A stretch of 47,383 nucleotides of DNA from Anaerovibrio lipolyticus DSM 3074 (lineage in GTDB: Bacteria; Bacillota; Negativicutes; Selenomonadales; Selenomonadaceae), in the NCBI RefSeq assembly GCF_900141865.1, contig NZ_FQYW01000021.1, positions 1 through 47,383 of the forward strand, written 5' to 3'. This document shows positions 16,156 through 26,670 of the stretch, piece by piece. The position numbers and the translations under genes are program-made. Under the pieces are notes generated by a model. That model did no database searches. It had not been told where the DNA came from and saw only the letters and a program-made list of their open reading frames with translations. Every line of letters starts with the position of its first letter. Positions within the stretch are counted from its first letter, which is position 1.

Positions 16156-17160
16156 TTATTTTTTCAATTTACCCACGCTGCCCCTGATAACCAAATTATT
16201 ATATAGCCTGGTACAGGAATGGGCCTCGTCGCGGTTTTGGATCTGCTCCACCAAGCGGCGAACAGCAAGGCGTCCCATGGCCTTAATATCCACACTTATG
16301 GTAGTCAGTCCAGGAGAGAAGGCCTCTCCCAATGTAATATCATCGAAGCCGATTATTGATACGTCTTCGGGGATGGAAAACCCATTTTTCTGTAATGCCT
16401 GCATGGCCCCCAAAGCAATCATATCATTATCGGCAAAAAAAGCGGTTGGCATTTCTCTGCCTTCTGCAATGTAACGGTTTAGCCCCTCAAAGGCTCCCAC
16501 CACATTGGGTTTTACGTTGAACACCAGATTCTTGTCCACAGTAAAACCATTTTCCCACAATGTCCGATTAAAGCTTCGACCTCTGGCAACGAAGTTTCTA
16601 ATCCGGGTATCCCCCTGGAGATAGCCAATCTTTGTGTGACCATTCTCCAAAAGATACTTTACTGCCTTTGCTACAGAATCCTCATTATCCATGAGAACAG
16701 TATCAAATTTCAGGGATTCAAAATAATTATCCACCATTACCAGTGGTATGCTAGCATCCTGGAAGATACGGGCATCCTCCTCGCTCATTTCGGTGCCCAC
16801 CAGCAATACCGCCGATGCTGTGTCATTTAAAAGTTCACGGACATTGTCCTCAAAATCGCTATGATGTCGGTAAAGATTGACAATAGAAACATCGTAGCCC
16901 GAGCGCCTGCTTTCAGCCTCAATGCTGTCCAGCAGGGTGGAAAAAAATGGTGATTCGTTAAAAACCTCTCCACTGTCACGGTAAGTAACCATTTTGATAC
17001 GCTTGATTTTTTCATCCTTGATATAGCCGTTTTCCCGGGCTATTTTAATGATTTTCTCAGCCGTATCCTTATTTACTCCCCGCTTGTTACTAAGGGCGTT
17101 GGAAACCGTTGCTACAGAAAACCCAGATAATTCACTGATTTTCTTTATATTTACCTTCAT
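16156..17160 (-). CDS. rbsR: LacI-family regulator of the sugar operon (RbsR-like)
   Basis: A 334-residue LacI-family repressor. The N-terminal helix-turn-helix and hinge (VNIKKISELSGFSVATVSNA through TAEKIIKIARENGYI) is followed by a periplasmic-binding-protein-like sensor domain (FFADNDMIALGAMQALQKNG, PEDVSIIGFDDI). It probably represses the operon until the sugar, ribose or the related pentose, binds. Candidate LacI-type sites centred on AACGTT lie upstream of the first operon gene (26907-26916) and upstream of the binding-protein gene (21987-21994). It is encoded inside the operon it likely controls, between rbsD and rbsK. Confidence 0.85.
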   Translation of the reverse strand: MKVNIKKISELSGFSVATVSNALSNKRGVNKDTAEKIIKIARENGYIKDEKIKRIKMVTYRDSGEVFNESPFFSTLLDSIEAESRRSGYDVSIVNLYRHHSDFEDNVRELLNDTASAVLLVGTEMSEEDARIFQDASIPLVMVDNYFESLKFDTVLMDNEDSVAKAVKYLLENGHTKIGYLQGDTRIRNFVARGRSFNRTLWENGFTVDKNLVFNVKPNVVGAFEGLNRYIAEGREMPTAFFADNDMIALGAMQALQKNGFSIPEDVSIIGFDDITLGEAFSPGLTTISVDIKAMGRLAVRRLVEQIQNRDEAHSCTRLYNNLVIRGSVGKLKK

Positions 17161-17171
17161 AGCGGTCCCCT

Positions 17172-17567
17172 TTAAAATACTACTCCAGCCCTCAAAATAA
17201 CATTGGCATATGGACTAAACTCACCAGTACGAATGGCAAACTTCACCTGTGCGGAAAAATCCTTTAAAGCATCGTGAGGCATGGATTCATGCTCAATGCC
17301 AGGAAGCTTCTCTCCCACATAAGCCTTAAGCTGAGGATTTTTGTCATCCATTTCGTCAGCAAGAAAATAGTATTCTACTTCCATCTCAGTAAGCAGAGCA
17401 TCAAGGGTCTGCTTAAAGGTTGGAATACCAGGAACCAGTGCCATATCTACAATGGTAACGCCCTCTGGAATAGGCATTCCGGCATCACCAATCATAACCA
17501 AATCCTTATGACCTAAGCCTGCAACAAGATAGGAAAGGTCAGCATTTAAAATACCAGTCTTTTTCAT
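17172..17567 (-). CDS. rbsD: D-ribose pyranase
   Basis: A 131-residue RbsD/FucU-family protein that interconverts pyranose and furanose forms of ribose so that ribokinase can use it. The start MKKTGILNADLSYLVAGLGH is the family signature, with the catalytic His in GLGHKD, Asp in GDAGMPIP and the C-terminal Tyr-Asn region (GEFSPYANVILRAGV). I use the ATG at 17567, which opens this motif; the frame stays open upstream but without family similarity. It follows rbsC by about 30 bases. Confidence 0.93.
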   Translation of the reverse strand: MKKTGILNADLSYLVAGLGHKDLVMIGDAGMPIPEGVTIVDMALVPGIPTFKQTLDALLTEMEVEYYFLADEMDDKNPQLKAYVGEKLPGIEHESMPHDALKDFSAQVKFAIRTGEFSPYANVILRAGVVF

Positions 17568-17598
17568 AATAATCGCCTCGTAGCTTTCTGCTGTCAAA

Positions 17599-18636
17599 TT
17601 AGTCCTTGGACTCGTTGCGGGCCTGGAGAGCCATCTTAGCCTCCATGTTGCGCTGGAACTGGTCAATGATTACGGCCAAAATAATAACAAGGCCCTTGAT
17701 AATCATCTGCCAGAACTCGGATACACCGCACATAACCATACCATCGGAAATAACACCGATAACGAAAGCACCGACGATGGTTCCGCCAATAGTACCAATA
17801 CCACCGGCCATGGAAGTACCACCAAGTACAGCCGCAGCGATGGCGTTCATTTCCCACGTCTCACCAGTGGCAGGATGTGCTGCCTCCAGCTGGGATGCAG
17901 TAATAAGACCTACGATAGCGGCGCATACTGCGGAGAAAATGTATACCAAAATTTTAACCTTATCAACCTTTACACCAGAAAGCTTTGCAGCCTTCTCGTT
18001 ACCACCGATGGCAAAGATGTGCCAGCCAAATACGGTCTTCTTCAAAAGGATATGGGCGATAATGGCAATTACCACCAAAATCAAAGCACCAACAGGAATC
18101 TCAGCAATACGGCTGCCGAAGAAGCTGAAGCCAGTATTTCCCAGAGCCTCATTACCAGCCAAGCTGGAATAAGTTGCACCGTTGGAATGAAGCATTGCCC
18201 AACCACGGGCCATGTACATTGTACCCAGAGTTGCGATAAATGGAGCTACGCCAAACTTGGTAATGATGATACCGTTGAGCCAACCAATAAAGGCACCAAC
18301 GATGATGGTGAGAATAACTACCATAGGAACGCTGAAGTAAAGGGTTACTCCGGCGAACTGGAGAGTTACACCATTCTGAATCATACCGCCGGCAATCATG
18401 CCGGCCAGACCAACCACGGCACCCACCGACAAATCGATACCGCCCGTAATAATTACATAGGTCATGCCGATAGCCAGAATACCATAAAGCGCTACGTGCT
18501 TTGCAAGCAGCAGCAAGGTATTAGTAGACAGGAAATTATCATTTGCAACGCTGAAGAAAATCAGCAGGAGCACCAATACAATCAAGGTACGGCCCTTCAG
18601 GAGGGTCATCATCAATGATGTTTTATCTTTAAACAT
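17599..18636 (-). CDS. rbsC: Ribose-type ABC importer, permease
   Basis: A 345-residue inner-membrane permease of the BPD_transp_2 family with about ten membrane helices. Family motifs are GGIDLSVGAVVGLAGMIAGG, TLGTMYMARG, the ABC-contact loop GGNEKAAKLSGVKV and ANAIA-type AAAVLGGTSMAGGIGTIGGT. Together with the ATPase and the lipoprotein it would import ribose or a related pentose. The gene follows rbsA by 20 bases. Confidence 0.92.
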   Translation of the reverse strand: MFKDKTSLMMTLLKGRTLIVLVLLLIFFSVANDNFLSTNTLLLLAKHVALYGILAIGMTYVIITGGIDLSVGAVVGLAGMIAGGMIQNGVTLQFAGVTLYFSVPMVVILTIIVGAFIGWLNGIIITKFGVAPFIATLGTMYMARGWAMLHSNGATYSSLAGNEALGNTGFSFFGSRIAEIPVGALILVVIAIIAHILLKKTVFGWHIFAIGGNEKAAKLSGVKVDKVKILVYIFSAVCAAIVGLITASQLEAAHPATGETWEMNAIAAAVLGGTSMAGGIGTIGGTIVGAFVIGVISDGMVMCGVSEFWQMIIKGLVIILAVIIDQFQRNMEAKMALQARNESKD

Positions 18637-18656
18637 TTTAAGTTATCCACCCTTCT

Positions 18657-20210
18657 TTAATTCTTCTTCCCAGAGTTATGCCCCTCATAGGAAGCCATAA
18701 CCAGTCTGTCCTCAGTGATTTCATCTCCTGCAAGCTCTGCAGTCTTGATACCGTTGGAGAGGACAATGATGCGGTCTGCAATGGATTTGATCTCCTCCAG
18801 CTCAGAGGAAACAACCAGCAGTGAAAGACCTGCATCAGCGAAATGATTCATTATTTCAAATACATCGGTCTTGGCACCGATATCGATACCACGGGATGGC
18901 TCATCCAGAAGAAGAATCTTTGGATTAGTCATGATACCCTTACCAATAACTACCTTCTGCTGGTTACCACCAGACAGGGAAAGGATTGGCAGGCGCTTAT
19001 CAGCAACCTTAATGTGGATTTCATCGATAATCTCGTCAATGTTGGCCTCTTCCTCTTTACTCTTGAGGAAAATGCCCTTGGCATAATTTTTCAAGCTGGA
19101 CAAGGACAGATTCTTACCAATATCCATGGTCTGAACCAGACCTTCACGCTGTCTGTCCTCTGGGATAAGAGCAAAGCCGCGGTCAATCTGCTCGGTGATA
19201 CTCTTGATATTCAAGGTTTCACCGTTAAGGATAACCTCACCGGTGTGCTCTGGACGAAGGCCCATAATGCACTCAAATATCTCAGTACGGCCGGCACCCA
19301 TAAGTCCGTAAATACCAAGGATTTCGCCCTTCTTAAGCTGGAAGCTGACCTTATCAAGGAGCCAGCCGCCGCCCTTCTTAGGCAGTGACAAATCCTTAAC
19401 CTCCAGAACTGTTTCTCTGGCGGACCAATCAATATTGCCAGCACGCTTAGGGTAGCTCTTGCCTTTACCAACCATCTTCTGTACGATCCAGGAAATATCA
19501 ATATCCTCAACGGCTGCGCTGTCTACCAGCTTACCATCACGGAGAACGGTTACATAGTCACCGATCTGCATGATTTCTTCCAGACGATGGGAGATATAAA
19601 CGATGGAAATACCTTCGGCTGTCAGCTCACGCATAATCTTGAAAAGTACCTGTACCTCCTGCTCACTAAGAGAGGAGGTAGGCTCGTCCATAATCAAAAT
19701 CTTCAGATCATCCTGGATCAGATTACGGGCAATCTCGATCATCTGCTGCTGACCTACACGCAGGTCACCTACGATAGTATGAGGATCAAGCGGATGCTGG
19801 AGCTTTTCCATTATCCGTTTTGTTTCCTTAATGTGATATTCATTATCCAGACCAACAGTGCCCTTTTTGCGCTCCTTGGCCATGAAAATATTCTGATATA
19901 CCGCAAGGTTAGGGAACAGATTCAGCTCCTGATGAATAATGCCGATACCATGCTCTCTGGCCTCAGTTACATCATCAAAATGAACCTTCTCCTCACCCAT
20001 GAACAGCTCGCCTTCAGACTCTTGCTCAATTCCGGCTATGATTTTCATAAGGGTGGATTTACCAGCACCATTCTCGCCAATAAGTACATTTACCTTGCCC
20101 TTGTACACATTGAAGGAAACCTCATCCAAGGCTTTGGTACCAGGATAAATCTTGCTGATTTTTTCAGCGTGAAGGCAAACATCAGGCCCATTTGTTATAT
20201 TGACTGCCAT
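18657..20210 (-). CDS. rbsA: Ribose-type ABC importer, duplicated ATPase
   Basis: A 517-residue sugar-import ATPase with two tandem ABC domains. The first has Walker A GENGAGKST, signature GQQQMIEIARN and Walker B ILIMDEPTSSL. The second has the usual degenerate P-loop GLMGAGRTE with LSGGNQQKVVIGKG and LLLDEPSRGIDIG, as in RbsA, XylG and MglA. It powers uptake through the RbsC permease. Length is typical (about 500). Confidence 0.93.
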   Translation of the reverse strand: MAVNITNGPDVCLHAEKISKIYPGTKALDEVSFNVYKGKVNVLIGENGAGKSTLMKIIAGIEQESEGELFMGEEKVHFDDVTEAREHGIGIIHQELNLFPNLAVYQNIFMAKERKKGTVGLDNEYHIKETKRIMEKLQHPLDPHTIVGDLRVGQQQMIEIARNLIQDDLKILIMDEPTSSLSEQEVQVLFKIMRELTAEGISIVYISHRLEEIMQIGDYVTVLRDGKLVDSAAVEDIDISWIVQKMVGKGKSYPKRAGNIDWSARETVLEVKDLSLPKKGGGWLLDKVSFQLKKGEILGIYGLMGAGRTEIFECIMGLRPEHTGEVILNGETLNIKSITEQIDRGFALIPEDRQREGLVQTMDIGKNLSLSSLKNYAKGIFLKSKEEEANIDEIIDEIHIKVADKRLPILSLSGGNQQKVVIGKGIMTNPKILLLDEPSRGIDIGAKTDVFEIMNHFADAGLSLLVVSSELEEIKSIADRIIVLSNGIKTAELAGDEITEDRLVMASYEGHNSGKKN

Positions 20211-20225
20211 TTGCAGTTGCCTCCT

Positions 20226-20867
20226 TTACTTAACAATTAATTCTGCTGGGGTAACGAGAATTTCATCTGGCTTATCAACAGTGAATGCACCAGTGAATTC
20301 GATGTTCTTGCCCTTAAGCTCAGTAACCTTTGCAGGGGCAATTACATCCTTTGCCACAACATCATGGATGCTCTGGGATATCTTAGCCCAATCTACCTGA
20401 TTGGTGTAATCTTCATATTTAATAAAGCTGAGGCTGTCACGGATAGCTGCGCCCTTGAATACACTGCCGATCTGGATTTTAACCACCATAGGACCGTTGT
20501 ATCCATCCAACTGAACAGTCATATAACCAGCTTTCTTTTCGGTGTTTACTTCAGTAACCTGTCCCTTGCCCTTTACAACAAAGCTCAGCTCACCGGAATC
20601 ACCCATGGAATATTTGCCGTACTTGCTTGCTACGGACTTCAAAGTGCCATTTGCCTCAGTAAGAAGCTTTGGCAGCTCTACTGCCTTTTCCTTCAACTCT
20701 GGAACAGCCTGGGACTCCCAAATAGCCTCAACAGACTCAGCAGCGTTAAATGCCTTGTTGCCGGTAACTTCATCCTCATGACCGATCTGCACAACCTTTA
20801 CGCAGCCAGTAAGAGAAAATACCATTACCAGACAGATCATTAAAATTAAACTAATTCTCTTCTTCAT
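20226..20867 (-). CDS. DUF2291 lipoprotein of the sugar importer
   Basis: A 213-residue lipoprotein: short positive start, hydrophobic stretch and lipobox SLTGC with the lipidated Cys at residue 22. The rest matches the DUF2291 pattern as I recall it, found in ribose- and related pentose-importer operons, function not established. Its position between the binding protein and the ATPase gene fits this. I use the ATG at 20867, which opens the signal sequence; an upstream in-frame start adds eight non-signal residues. Confidence 0.8.
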   Translation of the reverse strand: MKKRISLILMICLVMVFSLTGCVKVVQIGHEDEVTGNKAFNAAESVEAIWESQAVPELKEKAVELPKLLTEANGTLKSVASKYGKYSMGDSGELSFVVKGKGQVTEVNTEKKAGYMTVQLDGYNGPMVVKIQIGSVFKGAAIRDSLSFIKYEDYTNQVDWAKISQSIHDVVAKDVIAPAKVTELKGKNIEFTGAFTVDKPDEILVTPAELIVK

Positions 20868-20957
20868 AATTGTGTACTCCTCGTTTTCCAATTTTCTAAG
20901 GAAAGAGGGTGAACCGCCTATTGTCCACCCTCACCTTTGCTCTTTATACCTTAAGAA

Positions 20958-21994
<1,037 letters not shown>

Positions 21995-22035
21995 ATGATT
22001 TATCAGGTTTAGGCTCCCTGCTAAATCCAATAATG

Positions 22036-23520
22036 TTATGTACGAGCCAATGTTCTCCTTATTGAACTCTCCCAACCCGATTTCAGTTGGTCTCTACGGT
22101 CCTGACTCATACCCGACACATAACTAATTCGAGATATTCCGTCAAAAACCTTCTTATTTTCATAAATTCCTACAGATATTCCCGCCGCATAGGCTGCTCC
22201 CATGGCAGAAAGCTCCTCAGAATCTGGAACCTCCACCGGCCTATCAAGGATATCAGCCTGGAATTGCATCAGATAATCATTTCGGGTAGGACCTCCATCA
22301 ACACGAAGTCCCTTCAATGTCTTACCCGATTCTTCCTCCATAAGGGTGGCTATATCGGAAATCTGATAAGCTATGGAATCCACCACAGCCCTTACCAGCT
22401 CTGCTTTCCCTGTTACACGGGTAATGCCCGTAAACAGGCCCGTGGCCTCGCTGTCCCAATAAGGGGCTCCCAGGCCGGAAAAAGCCGGAACGAAATATGT
22501 TTTATCCACTGGATTTGCCTTCTTGGCCAAAGCCGCTGTTTCCGCCGCACTTTCGATAAGCTCAACATTATCCTTGAGCCATGTAATGGAGGCTCCAGTA
22601 TAATTGATATTACCTTCAAGCACATACTCCGGCTTGCCATCAAGGCTCCAGGCCAGGGAAGTAACCAGTCCCTTTTGACTGCTTATTGGCTTTTCACCAA
22701 TATTCATCATTACAGAGGAACCAGTACCATAGGTGGCCTTAATCATGCCTGGCAAATGGCATCCTTGTCCATATAAGGCCGCATGGGAATCACCAAATAC
22801 GCCGTGAATTGGCACCGCCGTTTCAAAAAGTCCCCCGAAATCCGTGGTTCCATATAAAGCATTGGAATCACAAACCTCAGGCAACGCCGAAGCCTTAATC
22901 CCAAAGGCATTACATATTTCCTCATCCCATTTTAAACTGTTAATGTTGAACAGCTCCGTACGGGAAGCATTGGAAAAATCTGTTTTGTGCATCTTACCGC
23001 CAGTCAGCTTGTACACCAGCCAGCTGTCCATGGTTCCCACTGCCAATTTATCCTCATCCATTAAGGATTTTGCCTCGCCTACATTTTCTATAATCCAGGC
23101 CAGCTTGGCCGCCGAAAAATATGGGGATAAGGCAAGACCCGTATGGGCCTTAACCTTTTCACCAAAGCCATCCTTATCCAGTCGCTGGCAGATAGCAGCA
23201 CCTCTGGCACACTGCCACACGATGGCGTTGTACACCGGTTTACCGCTTTCCTTATTCCAGGCCACGGAGGTTTCCCGCTGATTACTGATACCAACAGCAG
23301 CGATATCCTTGCTGTCCACCTTGGTTTCGGTCAACAGCTCTTTGGTAACCTCCAAAAGATTTTTCCATATTTCTTCAGGATCATGCTCTACCCAGCCCCG
23401 TTCATCTACTATCTGACGATGGCCCTTGTCCACACGGCATACAGCCTTGCCCTTCTCATCAAAGAGCAGAACCTTGGTGCCCTGGGTACTCTGATCTATT
23501 CCTAAAATGTATTTGGCCAT
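22036..23520 (-). CDS. FGGY-family carbohydrate kinase, likely D-apulose kinase
   Basis: A 494-residue FGGY kinase with two actin-like domains. The phosphate motif GIDQSTQGTKVLLFD opens the protein; NAIVWQCAR and YGTGSSVMMN, and the adenosine region GLRVDGGPTRNDYLMQFQAD, follow. By length it resembles glycerol and xylulose kinases. Its place after a split transketolase and an isomerase, and beside a ribose-type importer, matches apulose kinase (ApsK) of the D-apiose transketolase pathway, giving apulose 4-phosphate. The substrate is inferred from context; a ketopentose kinase is the main alternative. The gene begins 1 base after the transketolase subunit gene. Confidence 0.75.
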   Translation of the reverse strand: MAKYILGIDQSTQGTKVLLFDEKGKAVCRVDKGHRQIVDERGWVEHDPEEIWKNLLEVTKELLTETKVDSKDIAAVGISNQRETSVAWNKESGKPVYNAIVWQCARGAAICQRLDKDGFGEKVKAHTGLALSPYFSAAKLAWIIENVGEAKSLMDEDKLAVGTMDSWLVYKLTGGKMHKTDFSNASRTELFNINSLKWDEEICNAFGIKASALPEVCDSNALYGTTDFGGLFETAVPIHGVFGDSHAALYGQGCHLPGMIKATYGTGSSVMMNIGEKPISSQKGLVTSLAWSLDGKPEYVLEGNINYTGASITWLKDNVELIESAAETAALAKKANPVDKTYFVPAFSGLGAPYWDSEATGLFTGITRVTGKAELVRAVVDSIAYQISDIATLMEEESGKTLKGLRVDGGPTRNDYLMQFQADILDRPVEVPDSEELSAMGAAYAAGISVGIYENKKVFDGISRISYVSGMSQDRRDQLKSGWESSIRRTLART

Positions 23521-23521
23521 A

Positions 23522-24451
23522 TCACAGCTGCTCCGTTACTGTTTTAACAATACCTTCTGCATCAAGGCCATAATACTTAAATATTTCTCTTGATTTACCA
23601 GTTACCACCGGGGCATCCGGCAAAGTCAGATTTATAACCTTAACAGGAGCATTGGCTGCAGTAATCTGTGCCACCATGGAACCCATGCCACCATACATGG
23701 TGTGCTCCTCCACAGTAACTATCAGCTTGGTTTCCTTGGCAGCCTTGATAATTGCCTCCTTATCTATTGGCTTTACGCAGTACATATCAAGAACTCTCAC
23801 GGAAATGCCCTTGCCTGCCAACTCCTCAGCTGCAGCCTTGGCATCCCCCACCAGTTCACCGCAGGCTATAATGGTAACATCTGTACCGTCCTTGACCAGG
23901 GTAGCCTTATCCAGTTCAAAAGGAACATTGCCTTCTTCGTATACATCCTCAACAGCATTACGGCCAATGCGGATGTATGCAGGCTTTTCATCCTTCAATA
24001 CGCTTCTTATCAAAGCCTCAGTCTGGAAGCGGTCGCTTGGAAGATATACACGCATATTAGGCATGGAGCCCATAGTTGCAATATCAGTTGCGGAATGATG
24101 GGTCATTCCCAACGCTCCGTAGCTTACGCCGCCACTGATGCCAATCAGCTTAACATTGGTATTGGAATAAGCCACATCCACCTTGGCCTGTTCCATACTT
24201 CTTGTAGAAAGGAAGCTGGCTGGCGATACAGCAAAAGGCTTCTTGCCACATGCCGCCAAGCCAGCTGAGATGCCCACCAGATTCTGCTCGGCAATACCTA
24301 CTTCCACGAACTGCTCCGGACGCTGCTCAGCGTAGGATTTCATTCCTGCAGAGCCTCTGGAGTCACTGCACAGAACAATAATATCCTTATCCTTTGCAGA
24401 TTCTTCCAAAAGAACATCATTAATAACCTGCTTATTAGCTATCTTGTTCAT
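23522..24451 (-). CDS. Transketolase C-terminal subunit, likely apulose-4-phosphate transketolase
   Basis: A 309-residue pyrimidine-binding and C-terminal transketolase subunit. Features include FVEVGIAEQNLVGISAGLAA (with the catalytic Glu of the TPP aminopyrimidine), SYGALGMTHHSATDIATM, and a C-terminal ferredoxin-like fold domain (IIACGELVGDAKAAAEEL). It overlaps the N-subunit gene by 4 bases, so translation is coupled. Split transketolases in sugar operons are usually substrate-specific; here the kinase and isomerase neighbours suggest AptB of the D-apiose route. That enzyme moves a two-carbon unit from apulose 4-phosphate to glyceraldehyde 3-phosphate. Confidence 0.8.
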   Translation of the reverse strand: MNKIANKQVINDVLLEESAKDKDIIVLCSDSRGSAGMKSYAEQRPEQFVEVGIAEQNLVGISAGLAACGKKPFAVSPASFLSTRSMEQAKVDVAYSNTNVKLIGISGGVSYGALGMTHHSATDIATMGSMPNMRVYLPSDRFQTEALIRSVLKDEKPAYIRIGRNAVEDVYEEGNVPFELDKATLVKDGTDVTIIACGELVGDAKAAAEELAGKGISVRVLDMYCVKPIDKEAIIKAAKETKLIVTVEEHTMYGGMGSMVAQITAANAPVKVINLTLPDAPVVTGKSREIFKYYGLDAEGIVKTVTEQL

Positions 24452-25266
24452 AACTGGGCCCTCCTTTCATCAAGCTCCTTAAGGGCCTGCTGATATTCAG
24501 CCTCAGTAGGAACCTTGTGATGCCATGCTGCCTTGTTTTCAATGAAGGAAACGCCACAGCCCTTTGTGGTGTTGGCAATAATAACCGTAGGCTTGCCCTT
24601 GGTCTTTTTTGCCTCCTCCACTGCATCGTCAATTGCTTCCATATTGTTACCAGGAATGGAAATTACATTCCAGCCAAATGCGGCCCAACGCTCCTCCTGA
24701 TCATCTGCGGTCATAACTTCCTCGGTAGTGCCGGAGATCTGAAGTCTGTTGCGGTCAACAAAGGCAGTCAGATTATCCAGTCCGTAGTGCGCACCGGCAG
24801 TAACAGCCTCCCAGTTGGAGCCCTCTGCCATTTCACCATCGCCCATTACGGCATAAACACGATAATCACGCTTGTCCATCTTGCCGGCCAAAGCCATTCC
24901 CACAGCCACGGACAATCCGTGTCCCAGAGAACCAGTATTCATTTCAACACCGTTAATCTTGTTGTTTGGATGGCCAATATACTTTGACAGATACTTGGAA
25001 TAAGTATCAAAAAGCTCCTTCTTGTCGAAGAATCCCCTGTCAGCCAGTACACAGTAAAGGGCCTCCACAGAATGTCCTTTGCTCAGAACAAAACGGTCCC
25101 TGTTTGGATCGTCCATCTTGTCCGGAGCCACATTCATCTGCTTATAGTACAGGTCTACCAAAATGTCAGTAACACTAAGGTCGCCACCAATATGGCCGCA
25201 TCCTGCGCTATAAATCAGCTCGATAATATCCTTGCGGATATCCAAAGCCTTTGCTTCAAGATTCAT
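24448..25266 (-). CDS. Transketolase N-terminal subunit, likely apulose-4-phosphate transketolase
   Basis: A 272-residue TPP-diphosphate-binding transketolase subunit. It has the GDG-N motif (GDGEMAEGSNWEAVTAGAHY, then NLTAFVDRNRLQ), active-site histidines in CGHIGGDLSVTDILVD and TGSLGHGLSVAVGMA, and the closing region TTKGCGVSFIENKAAWHHKV. It forms one enzyme with the C-subunit encoded next. It follows the isomerase gene by 3 bases. The substrate assignment (apulose 4-phosphate) rests on context; a general pentose-phosphate role cannot be excluded. Confidence 0.8.
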   Translation of the reverse strand: MNLEAKALDIRKDIIELIYSAGCGHIGGDLSVTDILVDLYYKQMNVAPDKMDDPNRDRFVLSKGHSVEALYCVLADRGFFDKKELFDTYSKYLSKYIGHPNNKINGVEMNTGSLGHGLSVAVGMALAGKMDKRDYRVYAVMGDGEMAEGSNWEAVTAGAHYGLDNLTAFVDRNRLQISGTTEEVMTADDQEERWAAFGWNVISIPGNNMEAIDDAVEEAKKTKGKPTVIIANTTKGCGVSFIENKAAWHHKVPTEAEYQQALKELDERRAQL

Positions 25267-25269
25267 AGC

Positions 25270-26670
25270 TTACTCACCTCTCAAATACGCCTTAACCTCT
25301 TCCTCTATTGGGTCGTAAAGATCCGGCTTTACCCCAATATATTTACATGCCTCGTAAAGTACAGGCACAACATTCTTGTGAATACCTACGCAATGGTGGA
25401 TATATGGTCCTTCAACCACTTTAGCCTCCAAGCGTTTAATGTTTTCAACCTCAATCCAGAGATAAGTTCCCATGCAGCGTGGCCCCTCAACGCCCTTGGC
25501 ATTGCCAAGAAGCATGGAGTATTCGCCGTTGTCGCCGTCGAAGCGGCAAAGTGTAACATCACCATGACGCGCCTCAGCAGTAAGGGAACCCGGATGGTCA
25601 AATGCTAATGGATATGTGAGCTGAGCTTTTTCCTTGGCAATGGAAATTGGCCAAGGGCCACAATGCTGTAAAAGCTCGCCATTTTCAATATCAGGATGAC
25701 GGATAGTCCAGTCAGCGAAGAAGGAACGGGTCTCACCCATGCCAGCTGCCTCCACCAGAAGTGCGGTAATGGCACCATGGATATCAGTTTCGCAAACTAC
25801 AGGAATACCCTCATCATTCAACAGTGCATTGGCTGCACATGGCATAATGCCCAGCTCAGACTGGAGAGCGTTCCAGCACTGAATTGCTGCTGCATTACAG
25901 CCGTATTTCTTAATAAGGTTGGACATACCCACCTTGAGAGCTGCCACATTCTCAAGCTCATCGTCCTTAACCTTGATTTCCATTTTCTCACGGCAGTAAG
26001 CTACTACCTTCTGAACCTCTGTGCCCTCTTCCTTGGCAGCCTTCACGGCATCCATCAGTTCAGGCATTGGGATTGGAGAAAGCTGAATATTGAACTTCTC
26101 CAAAAGCTCGCCCTCGTTGCACATGGTGGTCCAGAAATCATATGGACGCGGTGCAATCTGGAGAATACGGATATGTCTAAAGGTCTTTACTATATTACAT
26201 ACTGCCAGGAAATCTCTGATGCCCCGCTCAAAAACAGGATCACTGAGGCGGCAGTTGGTCATATAAGTAAATGGCACCTGAAAACGACGGAGCACCTTGC
26301 CTGTTGCAAACAAACCGCACTGGGTATCACGAAGTCTTACGCCGTTTGGCTCAGGACGCTCATCAAGAGGTCCCCAAAGAAGAACCGGTACCCCCATGTC
26401 CTTGGCAAGACGTGCACATAAATACTCAGTACCAAAATTGCAATGAGGCAAAAATAGTCCGTCGATCTTTTCTTTCTTAAATTTCTCTACAATCTTTAAG
26501 CGATCGTTCTCATCGTAGAGAAGCCCCTCCTCGTTAATATCATCAATATCAACGAATTCAACGCCCAACTCCTCAAGGCGCTGACGGGTTAATCCACGAT
26601 ACTTAACTGCATCTGGAGCACTGAAGATACTGCGTCTGGTAGGCGCGTAGCCCAACTTGATTTTAACCAT
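25270..26670 (-). CDS. L-fucose/arabinose isomerase-family protein, likely D-apiose isomerase
   Basis: A 466-residue protein of the L-fucose isomerase-like family. Support comes from an N-terminal Rossmann-like part (LGYAPTRRSIFSAPDAVKYR; FLPHCNFGTEYLCARLAKDM), a middle domain with metal-site candidates (IPVVCETDIHGAITALLVEA) and a C-terminal barrel (DWTIRHPDIENGELLQHCG, HHCVGIHKN). It would convert an aldose to a ketose. First position in an operon with a kinase and split transketolase fits ApsI, which makes D-apulose from D-apiose. I use the ATG at 26670, preceded by AGGGGG; an earlier start lacks this. Confidence 0.75.
   Translation of the reverse strand: MVKIKLGYAPTRRSIFSAPDAVKYRGLTRQRLEELGVEFVDIDDINEEGLLYDENDRLKIVEKFKKEKIDGLFLPHCNFGTEYLCARLAKDMGVPVLLWGPLDERPEPNGVRLRDTQCGLFATGKVLRRFQVPFTYMTNCRLSDPVFERGIRDFLAVCNIVKTFRHIRILQIAPRPYDFWTTMCNEGELLEKFNIQLSPIPMPELMDAVKAAKEEGTEVQKVVAYCREKMEIKVKDDELENVAALKVGMSNLIKKYGCNAAAIQCWNALQSELGIMPCAANALLNDEGIPVVCETDIHGAITALLVEAAGMGETRSFFADWTIRHPDIENGELLQHCGPWPISIAKEKAQLTYPLAFDHPGSLTAEARHGDVTLCRFDGDNGEYSMLLGNAKGVEGPRCMGTYLWIEVENIKRLEAKVVEGPYIHHCVGIHKNVVPVLYEACKYIGVKPDLYDPIEEEVKAYLRGE

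Noticed and set aside
17568-17666. N-terminal extension of rbsD
   Set aside because: The extra 33 residues overlap the end of rbsC in another frame and lack family similarity; the ATG at 17567 opens the RbsD signature.
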